NCBI RefSeq assembly: GCF_014529535.1
Contig: NW_023503555.1
Coordinates: 8,665,404-8,729,403 of the forward strand
Direction of reading: 5' to 3'
Origin: Bradysia coprophila
Taxonomy: Eukaryota; Arthropoda; Insecta; Diptera; Sciaridae
Length of the DNA stretch: 64,000 nt
Shown: one piece after another, positions 12,668 through 23,000 of the stretch
Numbering within the stretch: the stretch's first letter is position 1
Layout: each line of letters starts with the position of its first letter
The notes under the pieces: generated by a model
Told to the model about the DNA's origin: nothing
The model's database searches: none
What the model saw: only the letters and a program-made list of their open reading frames with translations
Position numbers and translations under genes: made by a program

Positions 12668-12696
12668 GATTGTATGTGTGGATCAGCTGAAAAACA
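12668..12696. mobile_element. Scrap of MITE family C
   Basis: Short match to the interior of family C (TGTGTGGATCAGCTGAAAAAC). Too short to define ends. Confidence 0.35.
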
Positions 12697-12699
12697 TGA

Positions 12700-13960
12700 A
12701 CTCGATCCCTCCGAGTGACCGTTAATACTCGGCCGCAGAATGATCGGTGATGGTTTGGCATGTAACTGAAGAAAAGCCAGATTTTCGTAATTTTGTCAGT
12801 TTTTAGAATAATTGAGATGATAAGTTGGATACTAATTTGCCCAACTCCTCAAGGTTCACCATCTTCCCAGTTCTAGAACTTTAAAATTTTGCAGGATCTC
12901 TGAGGTTTTCATGGGTTCCCTTCTGGAGTTTTGGTATTATTGAGGTGTGAGCATGTTGGTTCTCACAATTCTAGCAGACTTCTAGGATTCAAGGTCGAAG
13001 GATTATGTAAATTGACCTACTTACGGGCTTTCATAATTGCGCTATGCGTAATTTTAAAATGAAAACTTTCTGTAGCATTGAATGAGTTGCATGTGTAAAG
13101 CCATAGTTTCACGGGTGGAACGGGGCTCAATCACAGCAAACGATCCGATTGTTCTGAAGGCTTGTTTTCTATCGAAGGACTACTGATCCGCAACCAGTGG
13201 ATAAGAATGGACTAGAATGCAATAATTTTGTCACTTTATAGCTATAAATTGGATTCTTTATCGGTCATACCAAGTCAAGTCAAGTCAAGATGATTTTTTA
13301 GTAGTTTGCTCAATGAGGGAAAAAAGTTGTAAATTATATTTCGTGGTTGTTGCATGTCACCAGAGCGTAGCGAGGCCTGCGAAGTTTCAGTGGAGGGGAG
13401 AAATTGATTACTTTCTCGCCTGCGTTGTGAAAATGAATCATTGCTTCGTCACTCACTTTGCCCTTGCAACATACGAACTGGTGCCTGTGCACAATCCCAG
13501 AGAGCATTAACGTGTAAACACTTACAGTGGAGAGGCCACTTAGTTTACCCGTAATTACTTACAGTTGATGTCAGTCATCCACAGCTTGGAACCATGTGTT
13601 CGTGACAAAAACAGTGCTGAGGCGCGACTAGTCATGCAGTGCACTTACGACTAACAACAATCACCTTCGCTTGACAAAGTGATCGGACTAGCTACTAAAT
13701 GTTGATTTTCAATCATTCATTCGTCACTCACAATAATATTTGAAAAATTTCGTGTGAGTCACCGACAAAAACTATAAGAGTTAAGTTGCGTATTTGTCAA
13801 TCAATTTGTATGAATGAGGGTCCTACGTGAATACATCGGTTTTTCGAGCATGCAAATATTTGGTACCATTCGAAAGTTGGAAGGCATTCTGATCAAGGAA
13901 AATCATTTTTGCCCATTTGTTTACTCATTCCTAGAAGGTTCAAATTGTTTTATCTCCTCT
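12700..13960. other. Intergenic, no gene seen
   Basis: AT-rich. Contains a tiny AGTCA-type repeat near 13268-13288. No coding region or RNA gene recognised. Confidence 0.4.
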
Positions 13961-13964
13961 CGGT

Positions 13965-14460
13965 TTAAGAAAGGCGCTGACTGTATGGAGAAGAAAGGCG
14001 GGGTCTAACTACACCTAAGAGAACCTTGTCGGCAAACGTTATGTGCCATGACAAGAACCGATGTGTTTTCACTTCACACAAATCGCTCGACGAATTGGCA
14101 AATTCACTCATCATATTGAAATGAAAAAAATCTCTGAAAATGTGACCTTGACTCAGAACTGAGTGCAAATCAATTAAAAATTTAGAATTCACTTACATAC
14201 ACTGGGTCATGCATCCTCCAAAAGAAGATAAGATTATCTAGCTGTTTTTACTTTCAATTTCTGTTGTTGATATTCAAATTTTCGATTATAATTAAATAAA
14301 CTCATTACTCAAAGCGAACCAACAATATCCCTACTGACCAAATCTTTCTTTTGAAATAAAGCCGAAACTCGCCTTATCGCATATATAAACAACCAAGACG
14401 TTCTATCATGTTTTTGCAAAATAGCAGCATATAGACCCTTTGTGCGCTATTTAAATGTTA
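13965..14460. repeat. Dispersed ~450-bp repeat, copy 1
   Basis: Shares many blocks with 19220-19640: GAAAATGTGACCTTGACTCA, CACTGGGTCAT, GATAAGATTAT, AAATCTTTCTTTTGAAA, AAAGCCGAA and TTTGCAAAATAGCAGCATAT followed by GTGCGCTATTT. The order is kept, with small gaps. No ORF spans it. It is likely an old transposable-element copy or a local duplication. Confidence 0.6.
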
Positions 14461-14469
14461 ATTTTTTCA

Positions 14470-15500
14470 GCACTCGACCAATTTTTTACGAGCGGAGCGA
14501 GTATGGAAAATTGGGTAGTGTGTTGAACAAATCTCATTACAACACGTGTAACACATCATGATTTTGTGCCAACCAAGAATTGAAAAACTTGGGTCTAGTG
14601 CTGAAAAAATCAACATTACAATACTTGTAACACAACATACTTTTTGCTAACTAGTGCGTAAATGGGACGTTTTATTTACCCAGGTGTAACAACAAGAACA
14701 AGATTTTATCTACTCCAGGAAGTAAAAGTTTCGTGCGTGCGTGCGGTGCGTGCGGGATAAATGTAAGATTAATATCGGTAGCGTTTTAACGGTAAAATTA
14801 TTCAATTTTTGGTAGTTTTATTTTATTGGTAGAATAATTTTAAACATTTGCAGGCAGCTAATTAGGATCCTCAAATTAATATGAATTAATATTACCACCG
14901 CAAACAATTGAATTTGAAAGTGCGTCAGTGAGGTAAAAATAATGTTCCACACTCGAGACCAGCAAATTTGCATTATTAGATCAAGAAAGTTATAACTTTT
15001 GGAAGCTACAAGCTGAAGTTGGATTCACTACCGTAATCTCCTTCAAGTTGAGAGCCTCAACGAAGCTTTTACCAAAAAGGATTATCCTCTCACAAATTGA
15101 TCGTTATTTCTCCGTTAATTTTTAAAATACTGAATTCAGAGAGTGTAGTTAGTTACAACATTTTTTTTGTTTTCAATATCGAGGGGTGAAAATCCCTTCG
15201 CCGACAATTCGGTTTCCTTCTACTCACTCCATTAAAGTTACCATCTTCATATTTATGTTAAAACCCCTTGGAAAACTGAGTGTCGTTGCTAGAAAAGAGC
15301 CGTGGTTCTTAACTCTATGAACGACTTCAACTGGTCGGAAATATGGTGTCCACCACCATTTGAACTTACACCCAACTTGGACTTGAAAATGTCAAACCCA
15401 TCCATTTTTCCTCTGTTATAACTATTTTTGCTTTGATCGATTGATGCAAAACAACGAAATGTATTAACTATGTAAATGTGTACGCCTGGTGTAGCAGTTT
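14470..15500. other. Repeat-rich intergenic DNA
   Basis: Contains a short hairpin near 14475-14522 (CCAATTTTTT against GGAAAATTGG, around GAGCGGAGCGAG) and two similar stretches with ACATTACAATACTTGTAACA-type words at 14535 and 14610. No gene seen. Confidence 0.35.
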
Positions 15501-15516
15501 ATACGACATATGCCTC

Positions 15517-15525
15517 CATAAATAG
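15517..15525 (+). promoter_or_regulatory. TATA-like box before the small peptide gene
   Basis: CATAAATAG lies about 80 bp upstream of the first possible ATG (15597) and about 120 bp before the preferred ATG (15639), a plausible distance for a short leader. Weak by itself. Confidence 0.35.
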
Positions 15526-15638
15526 AAGATGACTGAAAATCAGCCGATCAAAAATCATTTAAAAGGTGTTTCAATTTAACGAAACATTTCATTCGAATGA
15601 AGTGGCTCCTTGGAAATTACGAAGACACAACAAAAATA

Positions 15639-15839
15639 ATGAAATACTTTTGTTTGGTCGCTGTGCTGTTCACTGTTATAGTCAGTTTTGTTGCTGCAGC
15701 TGAATATTGTCCGACGAGATATCCCGCCAAGGGTCGACCCCATGCGGATCGATGCATTTGTCCTGATCCTCCAATGTGCTTCCGGAAGATATATAGCGGT
15801 AGTTATACTTGGTGCATGCCGATATGTTGGGCTACGTGA
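15639..15839 (+). CDS. Small secreted cysteine-rich peptide, unknown function
   Basis: From the ATG at 15639 the product is 66 residues. A hydrophobic signal peptide (MKYFCLVAVLFTVIVSFVAA) is followed by a mature part of about 45 residues with six cysteines, in the pattern C-x(n)-C-x-C-x(5)-C-x(n)-C-x(3)-C (includes CICPDPPMCF). An in-frame ATG at 15597 would add 14 residues ahead of the signal. I prefer 15639 because the signal then starts at Met-Lys, as is typical. A TATA-like box lies upstream and AATAAA downstream (15988). Six cysteines in a short secreted peptide suggest three disulfides, as in many insect defence or inhibitor peptides, but I recognise no family. A further coding exon cannot be excluded. 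Confidence 0.5.
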   Translation: MKYFCLVAVLFTVIVSFVAAAEYCPTRYPAKGRPHADRCICPDPPMCFRKIYSGSYTWCMPICWAT

Positions 15840-15987
15840 TGGGTGATCGTTGAGTCTCCAAAATGTATATGGTGAGTGACTTTTAAATCTGCTCATGTAC
15901 CGTTTTTCTTGTCTTAGCTATTTTATAAATTGCCGAAACTAGAGTAACGAGAAATGATTGATAAAAGTCTCGCCACCAAAATTTCTG

Positions 15988-15993
15988 AATAAA
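15988..15993 (+). terminator. Poly(A) signal after the small peptide gene
   Basis: AATAAA about 150 nt past the stop codon at 15839, followed closely by a T tract. Supports, but does not prove, a short plus-strand transcript. Confidence 0.35.
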
Positions 15994-16327
15994 TTTTTGC
16001 ATTTTTTTTTTTGGTTTTGGTTTTATTTATACAACTAGCAGGGCAGCGGAGCCAGAGAAATGCTAACAGCACTGCCCACTGAGTCGGGCCAGTAACAAAG
16101 AATAAATGTGACCCAATACGGTTAATAATTTGAAACCAATTGTGAGAGAACAAATAGCAGGATGAACGAAAAAAGCTCCGTCAAGAAATATAATATAATA
16201 TTTTACTCTATGTACCCTACAGGCATGCTTCTCAAATTTTTTACCAAGAAAGTGAAAAAGTTGGCTTTTAGTTGATTTTTGGACCGAAGAGTGAGTAATT
16301 TCGCGAAAAAGTGAGTAAATTCAATGA

Positions 16328-16552
16328 AAGTATACTCCCACGACAGAGTAAAGTTAACCAGGCAGGAACGCTGATTTGACCAGGGACCTGAATGATCTAG
16401 TAGCCCTATATTTTTTGCGAGCAAATTTTTTCAATTTATGTCAGTGTTCATTTGATTTCATTTTCATCCAGTGTATTAGGACCCTTATTTGACGTTTCGA
16501 AAATGAACCGCCCCTGCATGGTTTATTTTACACTGCTGTGATACTCCATAGG
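16328..16552. mobile_element. Decayed TIR element E, copy 1
   Basis: The left part (CGACAGAGTAAAGTTAACCA, then GCAGG) is the inverted counterpart of the right part (CCTGCATGGTTTATTTTACA, then CTGCTGTG). The arms continue inward with related TTTGAC and GGACC words. The right half recurs at 17838-17975. No coding capacity. Confidence 0.5.
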
Positions 16553-16580
16553 TATGGTATAATGTCAAAATTTGTATGGA

Positions 16581-16660
16581 GCGGAGGAAATAGCGATTTC
16601 ATATAAACAAACTCACCTCTTTCAGTGAAAATCATTTTATATGAAATCGCTATTTCTTCC
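16581..16660. repeat. Inverted repeat (hairpin)
   Basis: Arms of about 25 bp: GGAGGAAATAGCGATTTCAT and its complement ATGAAATCGCTATTTCTTCC, with a loop of about 30 bp. Directly followed by a copy of the 33-bp end sequence described for 33447-33994. Confidence 0.6.
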
Positions 16661-16670
16661 GGGTTGTATG

Positions 16671-16702
16671 GACAGACCATATCTGGTTTGTACTTTCATT
16701 GA
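16671..16702. repeat. Solo copy of the GGACAGACCAT end sequence
   Basis: GACAGACCATATCTGGTTTG followed by TACTTTCATTGAG matches the two inverted copies at 33447-33478 and 33964-33994. Suggests the same element family. Confidence 0.55.
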
Positions 16703-17837
16703 GTAAATATAGGAGAAATCTGAAAGTCCAATACGTATTTGGGATGTCAGTAAGCGATGTCTATCGTTTTCCTCACTTTTTTAATGAATTGAATTTCAAG
16801 GTTGGATTAAAGTTAATAAATATTATGCACCTGCGTCCAAATGTTTATTTCGACAAGTTGCTGATTGTGATCCTAAGCCGAAGGCTGAGGTTTTAATTTA
16901 AATAACTTTCAAAGAACTGTTTGATATCATCTGAAAAATAATTGACTTAAAATGTACTATTGTCAAAAAATCACGTAAATAACTTAGAATTCAAGTTAAA
17001 ATTACGAGCTTTTTAAAATTGAGAAATTTGGTCTCTCCTAGCTCACCGTAAGATATTTGGTTCTTACATTCAACGATTTAGAAAAAATTAGAAGAATTAC
17101 TTTTGAAAAACATGCTGCCGTGTAGCAGTAGAAAGCAGAAATTTAGTTCCAGAAATAGACTTGAAGAGACAATCACCATTCTATATTAGTTTTTGTAAGA
17201 AATAGAACATCAGCTGAAACCGCTGCAAAGCTTAATGAACTTTTCTTTTTCATACTGAAAATATTCGAGTAGAGGAAGTATGAGTTCACATCTGCAAAAG
17301 TACATTCACCCATGAATGTTTGGTATTATTGAAATACTGAGGCTAGTAGTGAGGAAGAAAGATCGTCTTTTCAATTTTGTTGTTTCGCGGAGGCCATGTG
17401 AACCGTATAGGTTGTATTAGCTATCATGAGCTGACAAATTACCTGAAATTTTTAACGGCTTTGCGATTCTACAGTTCTACAGTTTTTCAAAAGTATTATC
17501 GATGAATTATTAGCACAATGGGCCCAACGGAGGCCTCCGCGCGCGTTCATCTACTCGTAGACGAACAACTATCCCTTAATAGTCTGGGTTCTTATGTCAA
17601 TCCGCGCGCTAGGCGTTTCCCGAGTTTTTCAGTTATAGCATTCGATTGGGCTTGAAAAATCATGAAACATATTATGTCTTTTCCAAAAATCGTCTTTTGA
17701 TAGTTCAATTTGTCCACTTAATTAAGAAGGCAAACACATTTGAATCGAATTGAATTTACTCCAATGTGCTCTCGTCACCTTTAAGGAGTCAATCTAAGTT
17801 AGTTTACCACTAAACAATTCGTACTTCATGTTGAGAG

Positions 17838-17975
17838 TTTATGTCAGTGTTCATTTGAGTCACGGCAGAGTAAAAGTAACTTTTACTCTGCCGTGTTTGA
17901 GTTCATTTTCATATAGTGTATTAGGTCCCTTATTTGACGTTTCAAAAATGAACCTGCCTGGTTTATTTTACTCTG
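17838..17975. mobile_element. Element E, copy 2 (right half) with nested palindrome
   Basis: Matches 16438-16552 (ATGTCAGTGTTCATTTGA, AGTGTATTAGG, CTTATTTGACGTTTC) but is interrupted by a 36-bp insertion holding a perfect palindrome at 17861-17895. Element sequence resumes after the insertion. Confidence 0.6.
17861..17895. repeat. Perfect 17-bp inverted repeat (35-bp palindrome)
   Basis: CACGGCAGAGTAAAAGT, one central A, then its exact complement. TTTGAG flanks it on both sides (17854-17859 and 17896-17901). The uninterrupted relative at 16450 has a single TTTGA, so this looks like an insertion with target duplication. The arm resembles element E's own terminus (TTTTACTCTGCAGTG at about 17967-17981). 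Confidence 0.75.
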
Positions 17976-18037
17976 CAGTGCTATACCGTAAGTCTCGGTC
18001 GCATCATCCTTTGAAAATTGTGATTCTTTTATATAGG

Positions 18038-18235
18038 TCTCTTCCAAGGCCGTTCAAAATGTCAATCGTCATCCACAGAGAAGCCAACACAACCTCACTT
18101 TGAAGTTTTAAAGAACAAATTTGTTTAAGTTGCGGTTATGTTTGCTCCTGTGGATGACGGTCGGTTGTTTTCGGCCTGTCAAAATTCGTTTTTACCATAC
18201 GATGGAAGAAACCTATCGATAACTACTGCTCCGAA
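18038..18235. mobile_element. Foldback/MITE family D, copy 1
   Basis: Inverted arms carry GTCAATCGTCATCCACAGAG and its counterpart CTGTGGATGACGGTCGG. The flanks GGCCGTTCAAAATGTCA and GAAACCTATCGAT also occur in the copies at 33185-33345 and 61006-61672. Short related pieces lie near 34195 and 34503. Non-coding. Confidence 0.6.
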
Positions 18236-18294
18236 ACCGGTAGATAAGAGTGGACTAGTAGGTATCTCAACGCTTATATTAATTCCAGAAGGTA

Positions 18295-18810
18295 ACAGGA
18301 CATAACATCCGCATCAATACCAGTGCGCTAATAACAGGTAGGATTACAAATTGACACCTGTGTTCTGATTGCTACCTGTAGCCGTTACCAAATAGATGTC
18401 CTGAATATGTCCTTTATGTCCGACCAAATTTTAGAATTTGTCCTGCCTTTTTTCAGGCGCAGTAGACATGTGTGAAATTGAGTGGGAAATGCTTTTTTCA
18501 TCGATTTTCTTTTTGTAACATCTTTTCAATTTGGCAATATTTTGGAAATGCCCAATGTACCAGTTTCGCGAAAAAAGTCGATTAGTCCCTTCCTTATTGG
18601 TAAACACTACATTTTAGTAACTAGCTGAAGTTGTGTATATGTCGCGAATGTGTTGTGTTGTGTTCATGCCAAACAAATGTCCTTAATTAGTCCTAGTTTA
18701 CAGACAATGAAAACTTAGTATTATGACAGTTTAGTGGTGCAAAGTCGAAATACTACTTTTTTGGTAACGACGCTGCAAATACTTATTCAGCCTAATTAAA
18801 TGTCCTCAAT
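18295..18810. repeat. Dispersed ATGTCCT...GTCCT words
   Basis: AGATGTCCTGAATATGTCCT (18390), AAATGTCCTTAATTAGTCCT (18677) and AAATGTCCTCAATTTGTCCT (18799) are similar, with an inverted ACAGGTAG/CTACCTGT pair between 18333 and 18383. Possibly remnants of one old element. Confidence 0.35.
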
Positions 18811-19219
18811 TTGTCCTATCATAATCCACTTCGATATTAAGTGCAACTAGCTTAAAGAATGACTTATGCAAATCAACTTGAACTAAATACACTATTTCTG
18901 AAAGCTTGGAAAATCATATTTTTTACTCAAAATGAAATGTCTTCCTTTTACAAACGTCTTTAAACAAAGTCGATAGATCATCGTAGGTGCTTCCAAACCT
19001 TCATAATACCCTATTTATGTACTTTTGGTACATGCAATTACCTGTAGGTTTCGTGCACCTGGAGAAATTTCCATAAGGAAAGTATATGTTTTCGGTTCTC
19101 CATCGTCTTCCACTAACCACAGACGCTTCACAACTATTTTTAAAGTCTATCATGCTACAGAATATTGAGGATATCAAAATCCAGGTTTGAGTCTTTCAGA
19201 TTAATTCCATGCCTTTATG

Positions 19220-19640
19220 TTGACTGAATGGAGAAGAAAATAGGAAAGAAAAATTTTGATTTCATACCAATTGGTTGATGAAGTAGCAAATCACTCGAAA
19301 TGTAGCGAAAAAAAATCTGTGAAAATGTGACCTTGACTCAGTACAAATCAATTACAAATTTCGAATTCACTCATACCACTGGGTCATACATCCTCTAAAA
19401 AATGATAAGATTATTTTGCTGTTTTTACATTCAATTTCTTTTGTGGATATTCAAATTTTGGACTAACTAAATAAGATCAAAGCGAACCGACATTACTGCT
19501 ACTGACCAAAATCACATCAACCAAATCTTTCTTTTGAAACAAAGCCGAATGTCGCCTTATCACATATTAACAACAGGACTTTCCACAATTTTGTTTGCAA
19601 AATAGCAGCATATAGAACCTCTGTGCGCTATTTCTGTGCT
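19220..19640. repeat. Dispersed ~420-bp repeat, copy 2
   Basis: Collinear with 13965-14460 over most of its length, same orientation, about 5.2 kb away. Differences are scattered substitutions and short gaps. It ends just upstream of the Rel gene's 5' flank. Confidence 0.6.
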
Positions 19641-19911
19641 TTTACTGAAGTCGAGATAAATCTTCGTTTTCAAATTGATTCGCGAACACGACGATGTACA
19701 AATTTACGCGATAAAGAGTCTGTATACGAGAGACGAGCTGTTATGTTTTCATGCGAATTAGTATGATTGCATTTACTTTCGACTCGTCGATCGACAAGCT
19801 TACATTTTCTAATAAATAACAAGTGCCGGTAAAGGAAGCGAAGAAAATAAGTGTTGTCGTCAAAACTTACTTGAGACCTTACATTTACAAGTTGTGTGTG
19901 TCGTGATAACA

Positions 19912-20085
19912 CTTTAAATATAAACCAGACGATTGTCTCGCCATTGTTCTTAAAAACACCGTCATATCCCGATCGTCTACTGGATCGATCGAGTTAAATG
20001 TTAATTGAACCGTGAGCATTCTGCTATCACTTCTCGTATGAAATAGAAAAAAAACAACATAAAATTGAACATTTCGCGACCAATT
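19912..20085 (+). promoter_or_regulatory. Likely promoter and leader of the Rel gene
   Basis: TTTAAATATAAACC at 19913-19926 is TATA-like and lies about 170 bp before the first ATG of the Rel coding exon. I cannot tell whether the leader is continuous or begins in an upstream exon. Confidence 0.3.
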
Positions 20086-23000
20086 ATGATGTCCCCGGAC
20101 GCATATATCGAAATTGTGGAAGAGCCGGCACCGAAATTGAAACGATTCCGATATGAATCGGAGGGTCGCTCAGCGCCACTAGAAGGAGTAAGGACTACAC
20201 AAAAAAAGAAATCGTTTCCGTCCATCAGAATTGTGAATTATACGGGAATGGCAACAGTCTTCGTGTCGTGTGTAACGGTCGAGAAACCTTATAGGTAAGA
20301 CATGAATTTTGGCAGAGTGATACATTTACAGAGACAGGCGAAGCTAGTTTCGTGGGAGGATGTGGGCAGAGTTCAAAAGAGGAAGGCATTCAGTTAGAGT
20401 TAACATAGATTATAGGTGGTTCACAAACCCCGATAGAATTCTATTCAGTCTATGGTCCAGAACAGTTTCAGGTATCGAAAAATCAAAAACTTAAAATTTT
20501 CGAGCACCGGTACATACAGAAGAACATTCCTTATCTTCGACAAAAAAAAAAGCTTTTAAGCCAGGTTAAAGTTCTTTACATCGCAAATGTTTACATTGCC
20601 ATATAAAGCACCCGAACCTTCGTTTGCAAAAAGTGAAAATTTAACTTTCATATGTGACCGAAGTGGTTTTTCGAATCTATGAACTACTAAGATATATTCA
20701 GATGTATTCTGGCTGGTGTTCTCTTATATTGTAACGTATATTTTAAAACAAATGAAGTAAAAGATTAATGTGGAACACTAGGCGATACTTTAAGAACGAT
20801 ATTGAAGTAATAGATTATAACGATTCTGTGTCAATACTCTTACCGTTTGTAAAAGATTAATTTTCATAAAAACAGTGATTCACGTTCTTTGACTGCAGTT
20901 AAACTGTGTTCGGACGAACAAATACGAGCTCGGCAAAACATATCAACTTGTTAGTTTCACAACATTTTTGTAAACAGATCGTCATTAATGTTTGCATACA
21001 TTTTTCACACACTCCGAAGTATTGACCCGCGGTGTATCAATTCGAGATTTCGAAACTGTGCGGAAGTTTGTTTTCACAATGTTCATTTTTGCAGCCGATA
21101 TATTTGATGAGTGAGAGCGATGATGATTCAATGCGGTTGTGTGTGCATGCATGTATTTCAGGCCTCTCAAAAATAAGGAGGTGTTCTTTGATTTTCCTTA
21201 TTTTTATGAAAACCTCCTTATTCCTCCTTATTTTGATAAAAAATTCTTATTTTCCTTATTTTTCGCAAATTTTACTGACAGAAAATCAAAAATTTATTTA
21301 AAAAAAATTCGCTGCGCGCCAAACATTGATTTTAAAATTACTTTTATTATTTAACACAAAGAACTCTAATAGAAAAATGAAGTGGTGGCGCATTGTCATT
21401 CCAATATGATTGATTTACTGGACTTACCATGTTTTTTTGTGGTTTCCTTCTCGAGTATCACTTATAAGACAAAGGTTTTTAAAATGGAATGGAATGACTC
21501 ATTTATGCGCCTTTCACATTTTTTTTAATTTCTAATTTTCGGACTTATAGAGGCCAAGCCAAATTAAATGGCATTCCCTCAAAAAGGGGTCGCAAAAATG
21601 TTTTTTTTTAATATAATTGAAGCAAGAGACACAAGAGACACAAATGTTGGTTATGATCATATCATATGGAAATAAAACCCCATGACTGTTTGTTCTATTG
21701 CAAGCTTAGTAGCATAGTGCCTACTAAATTTTCCATTACAATAAGTGACTCAAGTAAGCTTTCAGCAGGGTTTCTTAGATAAAAATCCGCTGAACGTATT
21801 CTGTAAAGATCCCATCAGAAGGTGTCGGACAAAATATATTTTAAAAAAATTGTGCACCCCCGTGAAACAGTTCGAACCTAAAGCCTCTGCTAATCAAATT
21901 GGTATGTGCAAATATTGATTGCAATCTTTAGTCTATAGACTATCGCCCAAAACCACTTACAGTGAAGGTGTGACGCAAGTCCTGTTATCCACTTACAAAA
22001 GAACTGATATCGGTGTAGGTGACGCTTACAGGTTCGACACGCAAAAAGGTATGCGTCACAAATGGCAGCTGATGAGGAAAGTACGCGAAAGTTTTATCAA
22101 CAAAAATTTACCAGAAAAATTTTAGGAAGAAAATTATAATATGAATTCCATTTTTAGGAATATATTTCACAATTTTTAAAATTTTCATTCCTCAACATCT
22201 GCCACTTGTGACGCAAACTTTTTTATTATAATTTTCTTCCTAAAATTTTTCTGGTAAATTTTTGTTGATAAAACTTTCGCGTACTTTCCTCATCAGCTGC
22301 CATTTGTGACGCATACCTTTTTGCGTGTCGAACCTGTAAGCGTCACCTACACCGATATCAGTTCTTTTGTAAGTGGATAACAGGACTTGCGTCACACCTC
22401 CACTGTAAGTGGTTTTGGGCGATATCAGCTCTTTTGTAAGTTGTGCTTTTTTAGAATTTGGTCGCAGATAATAGACAATCATATTGTGCAGTTTGAACGA
22501 AAATATCATAGATCCCAAATACGCGACTTTTTAGGAAAACCATGAAACACGTATCGACTAGAATCTAAAACTCTATAACTTTGTCTTTTACACGAGGTTT
22601 CTATCTGCAGTATTTTCCGAGTTATGGCTGACATAGCTCGCACTTAAAACGCTCATAGCTCCCAAATAGACGACTTTTTAGGAAAACCATGAAACACGTA
22701 TCGACTAGAATCTAAAACTCTATAACTTTGTCTTTTACACGAGGTTTCTATCTGCCGTATTTTCCGAGTTATGGCTGACATAGCTCGCACTTAAAACGCT
22801 CATAGCTCCCAAATAGACGACTTTTTAGGAAAACCATGAAACACGTATCGACTAGAATCTAAAACTCTATAACTTTGTCTTTTACACGAGGTTTCTATCT
22901 GCAGTATTTTCCGAGTTATGGCTGACATAGCTCGCACTTAAAACGCTCATAGCTCCCAAATAGACGACTTTTTAGGAAAATCATGAAACACATGTCGACT

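Noticed and set aside
21919..22518. Mirror-image open frames with the same peptide
   Set aside because: They reflect the two arms of a foldback, not a coding gene.
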